Shown here: positions 20,761-33,011 of the stretch, piece after piece | How positions within the stretch are numbered: the stretch's first letter is position 1 | Layout of the letters: each line of letters starts with the position of its first letter | Assembly: GCF_028372415.1 (NCBI RefSeq) | Contig: NC_092876.1 | Coordinates: 58,924,385 to 58,988,384 of the forward strand | DNA: 64,000 nucleotides | Direction: 5' to 3' | Source: Notamacropus eugenii | Taxonomy: Eukaryota; Chordata; Mammalia; Diprotodontia; Macropodidae | Notes under the pieces: generated by a model | Seen by the model: the letters and a program-made list of their open reading frames with translations, nothing else | Database searches by the model: none | Told to the model about the DNA's origin: nothing | Translations under genes and position numbers: made by a program

Positions 20761-21539
20761 TACTGAGTGACATAAAGGCTGATTCTAATGTGATCAAAGG
20801 AAAGATTTAAAAAAAAAACTTCACTCACAGAGGATTTGAAGTGTCTCCATATTACATAGGACTTCCCACATCACTCACCATTACTCCTATTTAAGTTACT
20901 TCTGTTTTAAGAAGCAGGACAATTAGGGAGAACTGAAAACTGGTTTTAGGCAAGACCCAGGTTCAAAAGACAGGCTATTATTCAGCTACAAAGCTGTACT
21001 GTCAATCTCAGGCTAGCACAATCTTAATCCAGCCTTAAAATTAGTCACTTATCTGCTATAATTATATTCACAAATTTGACTAGTTTTGAAGCACTAGGAG
21101 ACAGTTTGTTGCTTTGGGAAGGGGGAGAGTAGGGAACAAAATAGAGACTTGGCAATAGGCTAAGTAACATTTTAATGCTTTTAGATTCTAAGAGGAAGTA
21201 AGGATTCCTTCTTGTCCTCCTCCACGTTGTCTCTGCTAGGGTCTGGAGTGGCATGCAGAAGCACTAGAGGTAATTCTGGAAATGGGGAGTTGAGAGACTC
21301 GAAGCTTCTGTGACTATGAAGGTATCCCATGGACATAGGGACCAAGAGAACACTAGAGATAATAAGAAAGAGACTGGCTAAAAAAAAAACAAGAATTCAC
21401 TTAGAAGAGCTCTGACAAAAACAATATAGTATGGGGCTCATGTTCATGGTCAAGAACTTTAACAAGGTGGTAAGTCTTTCTGAGATTTGGCGTGACTCCT
21501 TCCTTGAATCCTTAGCATTCACAAAACAGACTACATAGC

Positions 21540-21737
21540 AAAGCAGTGGAAAGCCCCTTCATAATAAGTAGGGGAGAATTTGGGCTATTTGTCTAGTAAG
21601 AGAATAACCCCAGAGAACTTGGGGAGCCATACATTTCACCACAACCGCCTGCCTGCCAGAGGAGAGCTAGCTAGATTCCTTTGTGATCAGGAGGTATGGA
21701 CAACCTGCAAAGCTATAAAAAAAAAAAAAAAAAAAAA
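21540..21737 (+). repeat. A(21) tract ending an unidentified, possibly retrotransposed segment
   Basis: A run of 21 A at 21717-21737 follows non-repetitive-looking sequence. It could be the poly(A) tail of a retrocopy or a simple homopolymer. No target duplication was recognised and no parent identified. Confidence 0.35.
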
Positions 21738-22269
21738 GAATTTACCAATTGTAGAGATTTGGGCCACATGATAATTCATATGGCCATGTTTTAAGTAAAA
21801 ATGATACTGCTATAACCCAGCCATTATGCCTTGGCCTGAGGCCAATCGTTACATTTACTGTTGTCTATTTTTAATTATTTTTCTGTCATGTTAATAAAGG
21901 TTGCTACAGCCTGCTACGTGTCAGTTGTGGAGTTTTGTTTTTTTACTGTTTCATACTTATGTATGTACTAAGGGTATCCATGTAGAATCACTGTGTTCAT
22001 GTGATAATGCTTCTCACGTAATTCAGACATCTAACCATGGAAGCAATCTGTCAAGTGATGTTTTGCTGTCCTTATTTCAAGGAATTTTAATGTGGATGGC
22101 TATTATAAAAATGTAGAATGTAGCTAAATGTCATATAAATGTAGTATATTTACCAAGGTTGAGATAATCATCCTGGATGAATTGGCTGTTAACGACATGA
22201 GACTTTGGCTTTGAGTTCTGACTGAAACCAACTGTGACCTTAAGCAGATCATTTTATTTATTATTGTCA

Positions 22270-22910
22270 AAGGTACTACCAGCCTTCCAGTCAACCAGGC
22301 TTACAACCCGGATGTCATCCTCAAGTCCTCACACTGTCAACCCTCATATCGAGTCCATTGCTAATTCATATCAATTCTACCTTCTCAACATCTCTCACAT
22401 ACAGCCCTTTCTCATTTCACTGCCAGTGCCCTGGTACAACTAGATGTGTGACTCTCTCCTTCTCCCTCTCCCTCTCCTTCTCTTTTCCCTCAACTGGTTC
22501 CCTGTTATCTCCAGGATCAATTCTCTGCTTACCTTTTAAAGCCCTTCCTAACCTTATGCCTTTCCAGTCTTATTACACCTTTCTTGCCCCAGTGAGAACA
22601 ACCTTGCTGTTCCTTGGTTGCACAAGACACTCCATATCCACACCATGCCTGAAATGTTTTCCCTCTGAATCTTTCATTTTTGCCTCGAAGTTTATAATCA
22701 TCTTTTCTCAATCCTCTTTAATTATTAGTGCCTTCTCTCAGATTATTTCCACTTTATCCTGGATATATCTTTTGTGTACATACTTTGTACATTTTCCCCA
22801 TTACATTGTGAACAACTTCAGGTCAGGAACTGGTTTTGACTTTATATCCCCAGTTTTTAGCACAGTGCCTGCACACTGGCATTTAATAAATACTTGTTTC
22901 TTGGACCTAA
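22270..22910 (+). mobile_element. L2 LINE 3' region
   Basis: Shows TCCAGGATCAATTCTCTGCT, TTTAAAGCCCTTCCTAACC, the TGCCTGAAATGTTTTCCCTC block, GTGAACAACTTCAGGTCAGG and TAGCACAGTGCCTGCACACT. Open on the plus strand by composition only; not a gene. Confidence 0.6.
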
Positions 22911-23279
22911 CTTTTAAGAATTAAACAGGAATTTATATTGGGTTCCAAGGCCACCAGTGTTTTTGGAATGGGAAAGTGACATTGTCAGAAATGTGCTTCA
23001 GGAAAATTACTTTGACAGCTGTGTGGACAGCACACCAAACCTAAGGAGGGGAAAACACTTAGGAGGCTGTTGGAGCAGTCAGCCAAGAGGTAGCAATGGT
23101 TTTAACTAAAGTGGTAAACATGTGCGTTGAGAGAAGGTATTAGATGCAAGAAATGATATAAAGGTAGAAATGGTTAACTTTGACAAGTGGTTGTCAAATT
23201 TATATTTGTGAAAAAAGGCAGAGTGGGGAGTATAGGATACTGATGAGGATGCTGGGAGGGAGAGGGTATAAGCATTTAT

Positions 23280-24293
23280 TTTTTTTAATGAATTATTTGT
23301 TTTCAGTGTTCGACAATCACTTCCATATATCTTAGATTTTTTTCTGCTCTCTCACTCTCATTCCCCACTCCCTCCCCAAGATGGCGTGCAATCTTATATA
23401 TGTTCTACACATACATTCCCATTAAATTTATGTTGCATAGAAGAATTAAAATGAATGGGAGAAACAATAAGACAAAACAATACCAAAAAAATGGTCTGTT
23501 TCTATCTGTGATCCAATTCCATGGTTCATTCTCTGGATGTGGAAGGCATTTTGCCTTGAGTCCATTGGAAATTTTTTAAGTCCATGCATTTTAATGAAGT
23601 TCTAAGTCTACCAGAAAAATTCCTCGCACACTATGGTTGTTGCTGTGTACAAAGTTCTCTTGGTTCTGCTCCTTTCACTCAACATCAGGTCATATAAGGC
23701 TTTCTAGTCTTCTCTGAAGTCTTCCTGATTATCCTTTCTCATAGCACAATAGTATTCCATTACATTCATATACCACAACTTGTTCAGCCATTCCCCAATT
23801 GATGGGCATCCCCTTGATTTCCAGTTTTTGGCCACCACAAAGAGAACTGCTGTAAGTATTTTGTACATGTGGGACCCTTTCCCATTTCTGTGATCTCTTT
23901 GGGATAGTCCCAGAAGTGATATTGCTGGGTCAAAGGGTATGCACATTTTTTTAGCCCTTTGGGCATAGCTCCAAATTGTTCTCCAGGATGGTTGGATCAG
24001 GTCATAGGTCCACCAACAATGAATTAGTGTTCCAGCTCTCCCAAATTTATCATCATCCTGTTTTGTTATGTTAGACAATCTGATAGGTGTGATGTGGTAT
24101 CTCAGAGTTGTTTTGATTTGCATCTCTAATCAATAGTGATTTAGAGCATTTTTTCATATGACTATAGATAGTTTTAATTTCTCCCTCTGAAAACTGCCTG
24201 TTCATATCCTTTGATCATTTATCAATTGGGGAATGATTTGTATTCTTGTACATTTGACTCAGTTCTCTGTGTATTTTAGAAATGAGGCCTTCA
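23280..24293 (-). mobile_element. 5'-truncated marsupial L1, antisense
   Basis: The tail is at the left. The 139-codon minus-strand frame at 23704-24123 carries L1 ORF2 C-terminal text (IPFDPAISLLGLS, VVAKNWKSRGCPSIGEWLN). Upstream text ends abruptly near 24293, where a probable LTR begins. Confidence 0.8.
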
Positions 24294-24299
24294 GTGCAG

Positions 24300-24905
24300 T
24301 TTCTTGCCCCAGCCTCTACTTGAAGTCTTTCCAGCCTGGCTGAGCCAGAGATTTGGTTCTTTTGGTGTTTGCTTTCAACAACCCAGAATTACTTCCATAC
24401 CAAGAGGAAGAAGGTATTAGTAGAGGTCTTTTTTCCATGGTTTCCTGTTAAGGTAAGCTCAGCTCTCACGTGAACGGTTTCAGGTCAGGTACAAGGACCC
24501 CCAGAGAACAGCTGGGAATTGAGGAGTGCGACACAAGTTTTTCTACCTCTTCTCAGTGGAAACTTGCTGGGGAGAGCATCCCACCCTTGAGATTGGTCCA
24601 TGGTCTGAGCACACCTTTTGTTAATTGGCTAAGGGGCTGAGAGCATGCCGTCAATGAGCGAACTAGCAGGGGGAGAGCTTAAATGGGGATAGGAAAGCCT
24701 GAGAGGTTGTTGTTGGGGTTCTTCCTTGCTCCTCAGGAGGGAGAAGGGGTCTCCCGTGGGGAGCACTAGCCCTGCATGCTGACATGTAGCTTGTATCCGG
24801 AATAAAGCCTACACCTCTGTTTGACTCTGGAGGTCTCTTCTCTCATATGTTTATCTGGCTGGCCACCGAAGACCTGAGATAGGTAAGAGGACCAGGGCAG
24901 CCCAT
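24300..24905 (+). mobile_element. Probable solitary LTR of an endogenous retrovirus
   Basis: About 600 bp of non-L1 sequence with LTR-like layout: TTAAAT near 24679 as a TATA-like site, AATAAA at 24801-24806, then a short U5-like segment with GACTCTGGAGGTCTCTTCTC. No gag, pol or env flanks it, so it would be a solo LTR. Ends are approximate; the TG..CA termini and target duplication were not established. A different repeat class remains possible. Confidence 0.42.
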
Positions 24906-25179
24906 GGCAATTAGGCCGGACAGTTTCCAAAGAAAGTTCAAAGTCACCTTCTCAGGGGCCTCAGTTTCCTATCTACAAGAGAAGATTGGGCTAAGTGTTT
25001 TACTAAGGCCTCTTCCAGGTCTGATGACTGAGTGAAAGGAGCAGAACCAAAAGAACTTTGTACACAGCAACAACCACAGTGTGTGAGGAAGTTTTCTGGT
25101 AGACTGAGTATAAGCATTTAAATAGCACTTGCAAAGTGCCCATGGTGTGTGGGTGTTCATGAAGGAATAGCACCTCTGG

Positions 25180-25691
25180 TGTGAGGGCTGCCCAGCCTTC
25201 TCAGGGCTACTCATCCACCTTTTGGTATCCACCTGGCACTCAGTTCTCACCTTTGGCTCCAAGAAACTGTAGCATGAACAGCAGTCACACCCCTGTCTCA
25301 ATAGATGGGCTAAACCAGGTTCAGAGTAACAGGCAGGCCTCAAACCCATCGGTGAGGGAGGAAGGGGTGTCTACCCCAAGCATTTGAAGACTTCCCCAGA
25401 CAGAATGGGCAGATGAGAACAGTTTGTTCCAGTGGCCATGAAGGCAGCTCAAGTAGGTGTTGTGAAGCTCTTAGAGCTTGTTCAGACATCAAAGATGCCA
25501 AGATCATCCATTGCATACCAGGCTATGGAGAGTCATCTGGACTTGTGTCTTGCCACTGGACTTCAGTGACTCAGAGAGAGGCTGATGACTTTGTGCAACT
25601 CTGCCTCACTTAAATCCAATTCATACATAAATCAAGCCATTACCCCATGATATCATTGGTCCCCTTTGAAAATGAAGGACAAAGAACAACA
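25180..25691 (+). mobile_element. RTE-type marsupial SINE
   Basis: Shows GTGGCCATGAAGGCAGCTC, TTAGAGCTTGTTCAGACATC, GTCTTGCCACTGGACTTCAG, CAACTCTGCCTCACTTAAAT and the terminal GTCCCCTTTGAAAATGAAGG before a CAACA-rich end. A piece of L1 3' text precedes it at about 25025-25115. Confidence 0.75.
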
Positions 25692-28339
25692 CCTATTGGT
25701 CTGAAGTTACCAGGCCACCAGTCGAATGACGATTTCATTCCCTGAGTCTTCTACTGCCCTCTTAAAGAACTCAGGCAATGTTTATAGAGCACTAGGGGGA
25801 TGTGCAGGTAAGTGATTTATAACCAGGCTCTCCAGAAAGAAATTTATGATCATACACTTTTAAATTTCATCTACGTTATTAATACTTCTTGTCTAGTCAA
25901 CAAAGCAAATCAAGCCCTGCTATGTAATGATTACTGATTTTTCAGGTGTAAATACTCATGCTGAAAATTTTTCAGCTCTCAAGAGCAGTTCAAACCCTAT
26001 TTACTGGTTCCTTTCCTACAACTTTCAAGCACGTCTAAATCTCCATCCTTAAAAATAAACAAAAAAAAAACTTCATTAAACTTTTGCCATCTCCTCAAAT
26101 ATACTTCTACATCCAAGGGTTTGGGAATAGCTTTTGTGGTACGTTGATAGGCGATCAATCAGGAATAAAAAAGACTGCCTTGCAGCAACGAAAGCCCAGC
26201 TGAGAATAGTATGACTTTATAGTTTGCTTAGTCACTATGGCTTTATCACTTTCTCCATCTCAGTTAAGCAGTATATGAGTAGGCATGGAAGAGGTAGATG
26301 GTGGAAGGTACTCCAGGGGTAGAGTTGGCAAGGGCTAAATGATAGGATAAGGAGCTTAGAGATTCATGAGGAGATGACAGTATAAGAGTTGAACAGGTCG
26401 ACTATAATCATGATTGGGAAAGTAGGAAAAGAAAGTCACAACCTGGATAACATGAGAAAGTACTAAGCAACAGAGGGACTGACATTTGTGAAAAGGTAGA
26501 ACAGATTTAAGATGGATGGGATGGAATGATCTGAGGTTTATAGTCAGAGGAATGTCAGTTTCTATTAAGGACGGAGAACACGTGTATTGGTGAGTTTCAG
26601 GTACAACTGTCCCTGTATCTGACTGAGCTGGAGTGAAGGAATAGGTCACAGCATGGATTTAAGGGAACTGAAGAATTCAGATTAATTTGATAAGAAGTAA
26701 AAAACTTCTTTTCATTCACTAGATGAATGAAAAGATGCTACACAGGAAATGTTTTGGGATTGGCTAAAGAAAAAAGTAAAAACCAGTTCAGAATTCAAAT
26801 GCCTGGTCAGCTCATTCCTGACAGGTGAATGTTTAGGGAAAGGAGAAGGAAAAGAGCCCTCATGTCATCTCCTTACCCCTTGACCAGAGGAAATCCTTGC
26901 AAAATTCAAAAGGTCTGGAAGATTTGGACTCCCCATGGGAGTTCCAGCAGTGTCTTTGAAACACCAGATGGAAATTTCCACATCAAGAGCTGAGAACAAT
27001 TAGACACAATTAAAACAAACACTTTCAACATAGTAGGAGGAGCAAACTGCACTATGCCTGAAAGAAGAAAGAGATGTCAGGAACTGTCACCCCTCTGCTA
27101 TCTCCAGTGCTCTAAGGTTGAGTCCACATTCGCCTGTGCCCCTTGTTTAGAGGGATGTTTTGTACCAAATGCTGTTACTACACCACCTTGATAGTGTAGT
27201 AAATAGAAATACCTATTTTTAAAAGCTCATTAAATCTGAATGGTGTCAACTGATAATAATTGATGGAAGCATACCAGTGGGGGCTCAAGTTATATATATT
27301 AGAGAAAACCCCACAACCCCATAGGGTTACCCTAAATGGGGATAAGGAGTGAGGAGTAGTAAACACTACCTTTGTAACTTGGCCATGTTGGGGATAGTAG
27401 CCCCTGAGCATGTGCTAGGCTGGTAGAGCAGTAAATAAGCCTCCTGAATCAGCCACTGCCAGAAATTTCAAAATGCCATTGTTCCTTCCATCATTTTCTC
27501 CCCCAGGTGAGTCAAAATTCTGAACTCTCAGTTCTGAACTTTTGTAAAAAGAGAATTGTTTTTCTTAAAAAAAGAAATTAAATGCAGCTAATTCTTGAAT
27601 TTTTTCACTGAACAGTTGTCAGAGATTATCTCAAAGCTTTCAGCCTTTCCTGCCCCAGGGAAAGAAGCCCTTGATTTAAGACAATCTTTAAAAGTGTAAA
27701 TTAACTGGCTTAAATAGCTAATGAGATCTAACTTACAAGCTGTGAGATCTTGACAATAAATGAAGAAGAAATTGGTCTGTATTGGTGGGAGGAAGGAACA
27801 GGGCTAGTTCTCTTGTTAAATTGGCATCGAGTCCTGCGATTCTAGCTGGAAGAAGCAGCCCCACAAGGCTGTTACCTTCGAAGCCTAAACCACCATCAAG
27901 AGATGGCACAGCAAGGTTCCTGGGCAAGAATATGAGTTCTCCCCCCACTTTGTTTGGATCTCTCTGTTTAGACGTAGTTATTTGGACAAATGTCATAAAT
28001 CCTTTGAAGGTAAAATGCTTCTTCGTTATTATGCCTCTTCCAAATAAAAACTCACTGATTCATGACAGGAAATGTTTACTGATGTGGTAGTCATTCCTGA
28101 CTTGTCTGAACTGTTAAAACATGAACTTTGTTAGAACAAAGATCAAAATTAACACAAACTCAGATTCATAGAACTCTGATAAAGCTATGGCATACTGTTA
28201 AGACACCTCCAATCTGATCTATTTAAACTAGGTGACACCCAAAAAATGGTCAAGGAAACTGACATCACTTACCATTTTACAGGGAAAGGAATTGGATCTT
28301 TGACTTTGACACAGGAAGTGCCCTCTCCTGCTATAAGTC

Positions 28340-28740
28340 TGCATCTTGGTCTTAGAGAGTTGCCCTGAGAGGTTGCCTAGGATCCTAGGATCCCAAAGCC
28401 AGTGCAGGTCAGAGGCAGGATTTAAAACCAGGTCTTCCTGGCTCTGAGATCAATTATCTACAACTCCATGCTGCCCCTCAACAATTTCATACTTAAGTTT
28501 AACCAGCACAAAGGTCCATAATGAGGAGACTAAGAGATGGAAAGTTATCTTAGTCTTATGTAGAATAAAGCACTAAGAAAATCACAGGATCTGAGTTCAA
28601 ATCCCATCTCTGTACTCCCTGCCTGTGTGACCTTGGACAAGTCACTTAATCTCTATCTGCTTCATTTTCCCTATCTGTAAATAAGGGCATTGGACTAGGT
28701 GACTCAAAGATTCCTCCCAGCTCTATGTCTTTGATTCTTG
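28340..28740 (+). repeat. Two SINE copies
   Basis: First copy 28340-28480 with AGGCAGGATTTAAAACCAGG. Second copy 28565-28735 with ATCTGAGTTCAAATCCCATC, TGTGTGACCTTGGACAAGTC and CATTTTCCCTATCTGTAAAT. Same marsupial core-SINE families. Confidence 0.75.
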
Positions 28741-29489
28741 CCTAATATAAAGATATGGCAACCAAGAGTAAAGAAGGCAAACTCATAAAAGCATAAGAGG
28801 ATGGTAAAATTAGGAGCAGTATTGCCACATAAAAGAAAGGAAAGGTGAGGAGAAACATTTTAAAAGGTTAGTGAGATAGCCAAGCTAAGTCATCTCAAGC
28901 AGTCACCTAAGATAAATTCAGTGTGGAGGGGTTCCAGTCAGATTGTAGGCAGGGATATCCACATCTGTAAGATGACATCCATTAAAGTATCTGGGCCAAT
29001 CAAGTACAAAGTCTTATATGTAGCATGTTTCATAAGTGTGTGCTTTCAGTAAGTGTATCATAGTATTTTAAGATACAGCATCCATGACCCTAAGAATTAC
29101 TTTATAGATCCACCTTATCAATATGAGCTACGAGTAAGCTGCTGAGTTCTCCTTTTGTTTTGTATCAGCCCAAAGGAGAAATTTCAAATACCAGATATCT
29201 TGCTGAAAGAGTTATCGTTTGTAGCCTGAAAGTACCTCCTACTAGAGTTGGAAGAGGAAAAAGATGGGGAGGGAAAGAAAAGAATTTGGTGAAAAGTGCC
29301 TGGAGATTTGACCTTATCTTCACACTCTGATCTGAAATATGAACCTGAAAACCATTTGTAAATGATTTTACTATTTGTAAAGTTTTGCAAACATTTCACC
29401 ACTTGTAAAGTTTGTATACCCATTATCTTACTGCATCATTACAACTATGAGGTTGATAGGGCCTGTGCTATTTTACTGCTCTCTCCATA

Positions 29490-30430
29490 ATTATCAATGA
29501 TCTCTTAATTGCCAAATCTAATGTCCTTTTCTTGGTCATTGTTCTTCTTGACCTCTCTGCAGACTTTGACACTATTGATCCCACTCTTTTCCTTAATACC
29601 CTCTTTTTGGGACACTACTCTGTCCTGGTGACTAACTGGGTTCAACACAGATTTATGTTGCATAACCTCAACCGGGCCCTCACTACCACAAGGCAATTTT
29701 TTTATACATTCCTAATTAACTTACTCTTCCAAACCAGCTCTTCTAAAACTTTTGCCCTTTCTGTAACCCCTCAAAGTCTCCCCACCTCCACCTTCTCAGT
29801 TGAACTTACCTTTTACTGAAAAAAATTGAAATCATTCTCTGAGAATTCCCTTTTCTCCCCTCCTAATCTCACACAACCCAGATGCCTTCTGCTGCCAATA
29901 TCTCCTTCAGTTGTGTCCCACATGAAGTGGCCCTTCTCCCTGCCAACGCTAACACCTCTTCAATCTGTCCCATCTTCTCCACACTACCTCTCCTAATCAT
30001 CCTCACTTTTACTTATCTTCAATCTCTCCCTGTCTCCCCTACTGCCTGCAAACATGCCCATATCTCCTTCCTGCAGCACCATTCATCCCTGCGAGCTGCC
30101 TCCACTTCATTACCCCTCACTCTTAATTCTGTTATTCAACCAACAATGCCCTCTCCAAAGTTGCCAGTGGTCTCTCAATGGCCAAATCTAATGACTTTTT
30201 CTCAATCCTTTTCTTGACTTCTCTACAGTCTTGAACACTACTAATTTTCTCTCCTTATAACTCTGTCTTCTTCAAGACATTATTGTCTCCAGTTCTCCTT
30301 TTACCTAACTTACTGTTCCTCAGTCTCCTTTGCTGGATCTACCTCTGGGTGTCCTGAAGGGCTTCATCCTGAGCTCTCTTTACTTTTCCCTCTACACTGT
30401 TTCACTTCTTGATCTCATCAGCTCTTTTGT
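29490..30430 (+). mobile_element. L2 LINE reverse-transcriptase region, two overlapping fragments
   Basis: The plus-strand frame from 29532 reads FSVL/VIVLLDLSADFDTIDP, the L2 RT motif (LDLSAAFDTVDH in intact copies). The same segment recurs at about 30150-30240 (TGGCCAAATCTAATGACTTT against TGCCAAATCTAATGTCCTTT at 29511), so two L2 pieces lie head to tail. Both are degenerate. Confidence 0.65.
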
Positions 30431-31639
30431 TGTTGTGCAATTGTTTTCAGTCCTAGCCAACTCAGTGCCTGGTACACAGTAGGAACTTAATAAATGTTTA
30501 TTGACAGACTGAGCTTAAAAGTGGAAGTCAGAACTCAAACCCAGTTCTTCTGGTTCCCAGGGGTGTGGTCCCCAACTGTACTGTAACTGCACTACTCCAA
30601 GTTCATCTACACATTTCTGGAGTGATTCTGAAGACATCCGAGAGTCTTCTTACCACATCTTATTTAGAGTTGACCCGGAGCACCAGCTTCTAATAGTTTG
30701 CAAATATCATCCTTCAGGAGCACATCCAAAGACTGGGCAATGACATCACTAGACGGATAGCCAGAGGGGTAAAAATACTCACTTTAAACTTAAATGGACT
30801 GGGCAGTAAGTGAAAAACTCAGAAAAACCCTGCTTTGGTCATCCTGCTACAGGAAACATAGAAAAAAATCTCATTAGCCACTGCAGGACTTGAAAAGATT
30901 CAGTGTTACCTTTTCTAGTTTCTAAAAACACTTCCATTTAATTTTAAAATCCTTTTAAGGCAATTGTAAGAATAAATTATTAACAGGCTCAATTTGTATT
31001 TACAGCACTCAACAAAGGGCATTTATGACCAAAATCTAAGCCAGCAGATCTTAAGCTGGCCAGGTTCCATCAAGTTAGAAAGGTACACCAGCCAGCTATC
31101 AGGGGATGAATTATCTGAGGATTCTGGCTCACCACCAGAAGGTTGACAACCAGATGAATTGTTTGGCCATAGAAATTCAAACAGGAATATCTACTAAGAG
31201 ACTAGTATCAGTGAAAACACAAAAGCCTTGCAGTAAATGAAAGGCCAAAGGAGGAGGCAGTTTGGGAGGCACATTAGTTTATAAGATCATCACAACTTCA
31301 GCTTGCTTTAATTACAGAAAATAGGGCACAATATTTGACATCTTAGTCATAAGACACAAAGGCAGGGTGGGTTTACCACAACTTAAAAAAAACCAAAACT
31401 TGTAAATGCCGTAAGATCATTTTTTGGCATTATTCCATATGATTGTAGCAAATGAGATAAAGTCCTAACTTGTAAATGGTAGCACGCACCAAATTCTTAT
31501 CAATCTTAACAGAATCAACAAAAATGAAGGCTTATCAACATCTGCAGCGTTATCCATGACAGGACTAAGTAACCTTTGGAAACTGTAGTCATCAAAACGT
31601 GGTTATGAGAAGACACTTAAAGAGTCTTGCACGTGTATA

Positions 31640-31810
31640 TAGGGCCTTTTGCAGCTTTTTCCTCACAATAGCCCTGTGGGGTGGTGATACAAGTATCATT
31701 TCCCATTTTATAGATGAGATAATTGAGGCAGAGAGGATAACTAACTTTGCTAGGGCCATATAGTTGAATAATGTGTCAGAATACGTCTAATAACTCCATT
31801 TATGCCACAC
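31640..31810 (+). repeat. MIR-like SINE
   Basis: Contains CCTCACAATAGCCCTGTGGG, CATTTTATAGATGAGATAAT and AGAGGATAACTAACTTTGCT in the usual order. Confidence 0.65.
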
Positions 31811-33011
31811 TGGCAGATGTCAGAAGACCTTTAAATGTGATATCATAAACCGAACAAACTGTCTACTAGCATTCTCAGACACCACAAAGTCTTTATGTGA
31901 CCTAGAAGAGAACTTTCTAATTATGGAAAAATGCAAATCAAGGAAAATATCTCAAAATAAGGCTTTTTATAAAGAACCTAAGTACAACGTAAATGTTAAC
32001 ATTTCTAAATTTGAAATAATGCAAATGTATATATGAAAGAATGCTAGAAAAATGGGGAATATTCAACTTCATGTTGTGGGTGACATTTCCAGATCTGCTA
32101 CTGTGGTGTAAATATTTTTCCAACTCTGTCATTTTAACACCAGAAATTGGCAATAAATGAATTTGAGAAACTAACAGGTAAGTCTGCAAACAAGGACAGG
32201 GAGTGAGCCACATAAATACATTATGAAATGAGTAGAGAGCATTGAGACTAAAAGTGTGTCACAGGTAGCCACTAGTCCATCTTGGAGTATCAAAGAATTA
32301 GTCTTTAAATTGATCGCCTTGTGGTCAAGTATAATAGAACTACCATTCTGGCAGACTGATGAAGAAACTGCAGATTTTTTTTTAAAGGCTTACATATCAC
32401 ATGGTCCAGCTCCAAGATAATTCTTTTTGAATGCTTTAAAATGTTAAATCTATCACTGGAATTAGAGGATCTTATACACTAATTTAAGTATTACTAAATT
32501 CACTAGAAAAAGAACCTAAAGTCTAAATTCCTTGAGATGTCTCCTAGGCCTGGTTTCCTCTCTTACTACTTCCCTAAAAAAAACACAGGCCAGCATAGGA
32601 GTGAATTCTGCACATTTCTCACCCAGCTCACTTTGAACATAATGCACCTTAGATCAAGGAGAATAGACATCTATCTTGTTTTCCTTCTAAGTGTTAATCC
32701 ATTCATTGAAAATTAATTTTCAAAAATATTTTTTATTAAGAAACCATAATGATCTAGTTAGATCTGCTTCTCTGACCACATGAGGCAAACATCCTATGCA
32801 CAGAATCTGACCCGATGCTTCATAATTTTTAAATTGACATCTTTTCTTACAGACATTACAGTTCAGTTAACAATGGCCTTCACTTTTTCAGAGGAAACCT
32901 CTTTTCTTCTGTTATATGCATTCCTGAGTTGATGAGAAAGATGTATTCACTTTATTAAAGGCACCTTTACCGACCGAAAAAGACACATACCAAGGCTAAG
33001 CAAGCAATCAC

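Larger units (their letters stand above)
15961..33000. other. Intergenic region between UBR4 and EMC1
   Basis: About 17 kb with no gene I can support on either strand. Most of it is recognisable repeat: old mid-repeat 16540-17340, L1 17345-18355, SINEs near 19.5, 20.2-20.8, 28.3-28.7 and 31.7 kb, L2 22.27-22.91 and 29.49-30.43 kb, L1 23.28-24.29 kb, probable solitary LTR about 24.30-24.90 kb, RTE-type SINE 25.18-25.69 kb. The stretches 25.8-28.2 and 30.6-31.6 kb show nothing identifiable. Confidence 0.7.

Noticed and set aside
22358..22924. 188-codon plus-strand open frame
   Set aside because: Lies in an L2 3' region; Ser/Phe/Pro-rich pyrimidine-strand translation, not a protein.
23704..24123. 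139-codon minus-strand frame as a host gene
   Set aside because: Text is that of L1 ORF2 C terminus and continues into an L1 3' end.
29532..29819. Plus-strand frame with LDLSADFDTIDP as a cellular reverse transcriptase gene
   Set aside because: It is a degraded L2 LINE fragment with frameshifts, not a domesticated gene.
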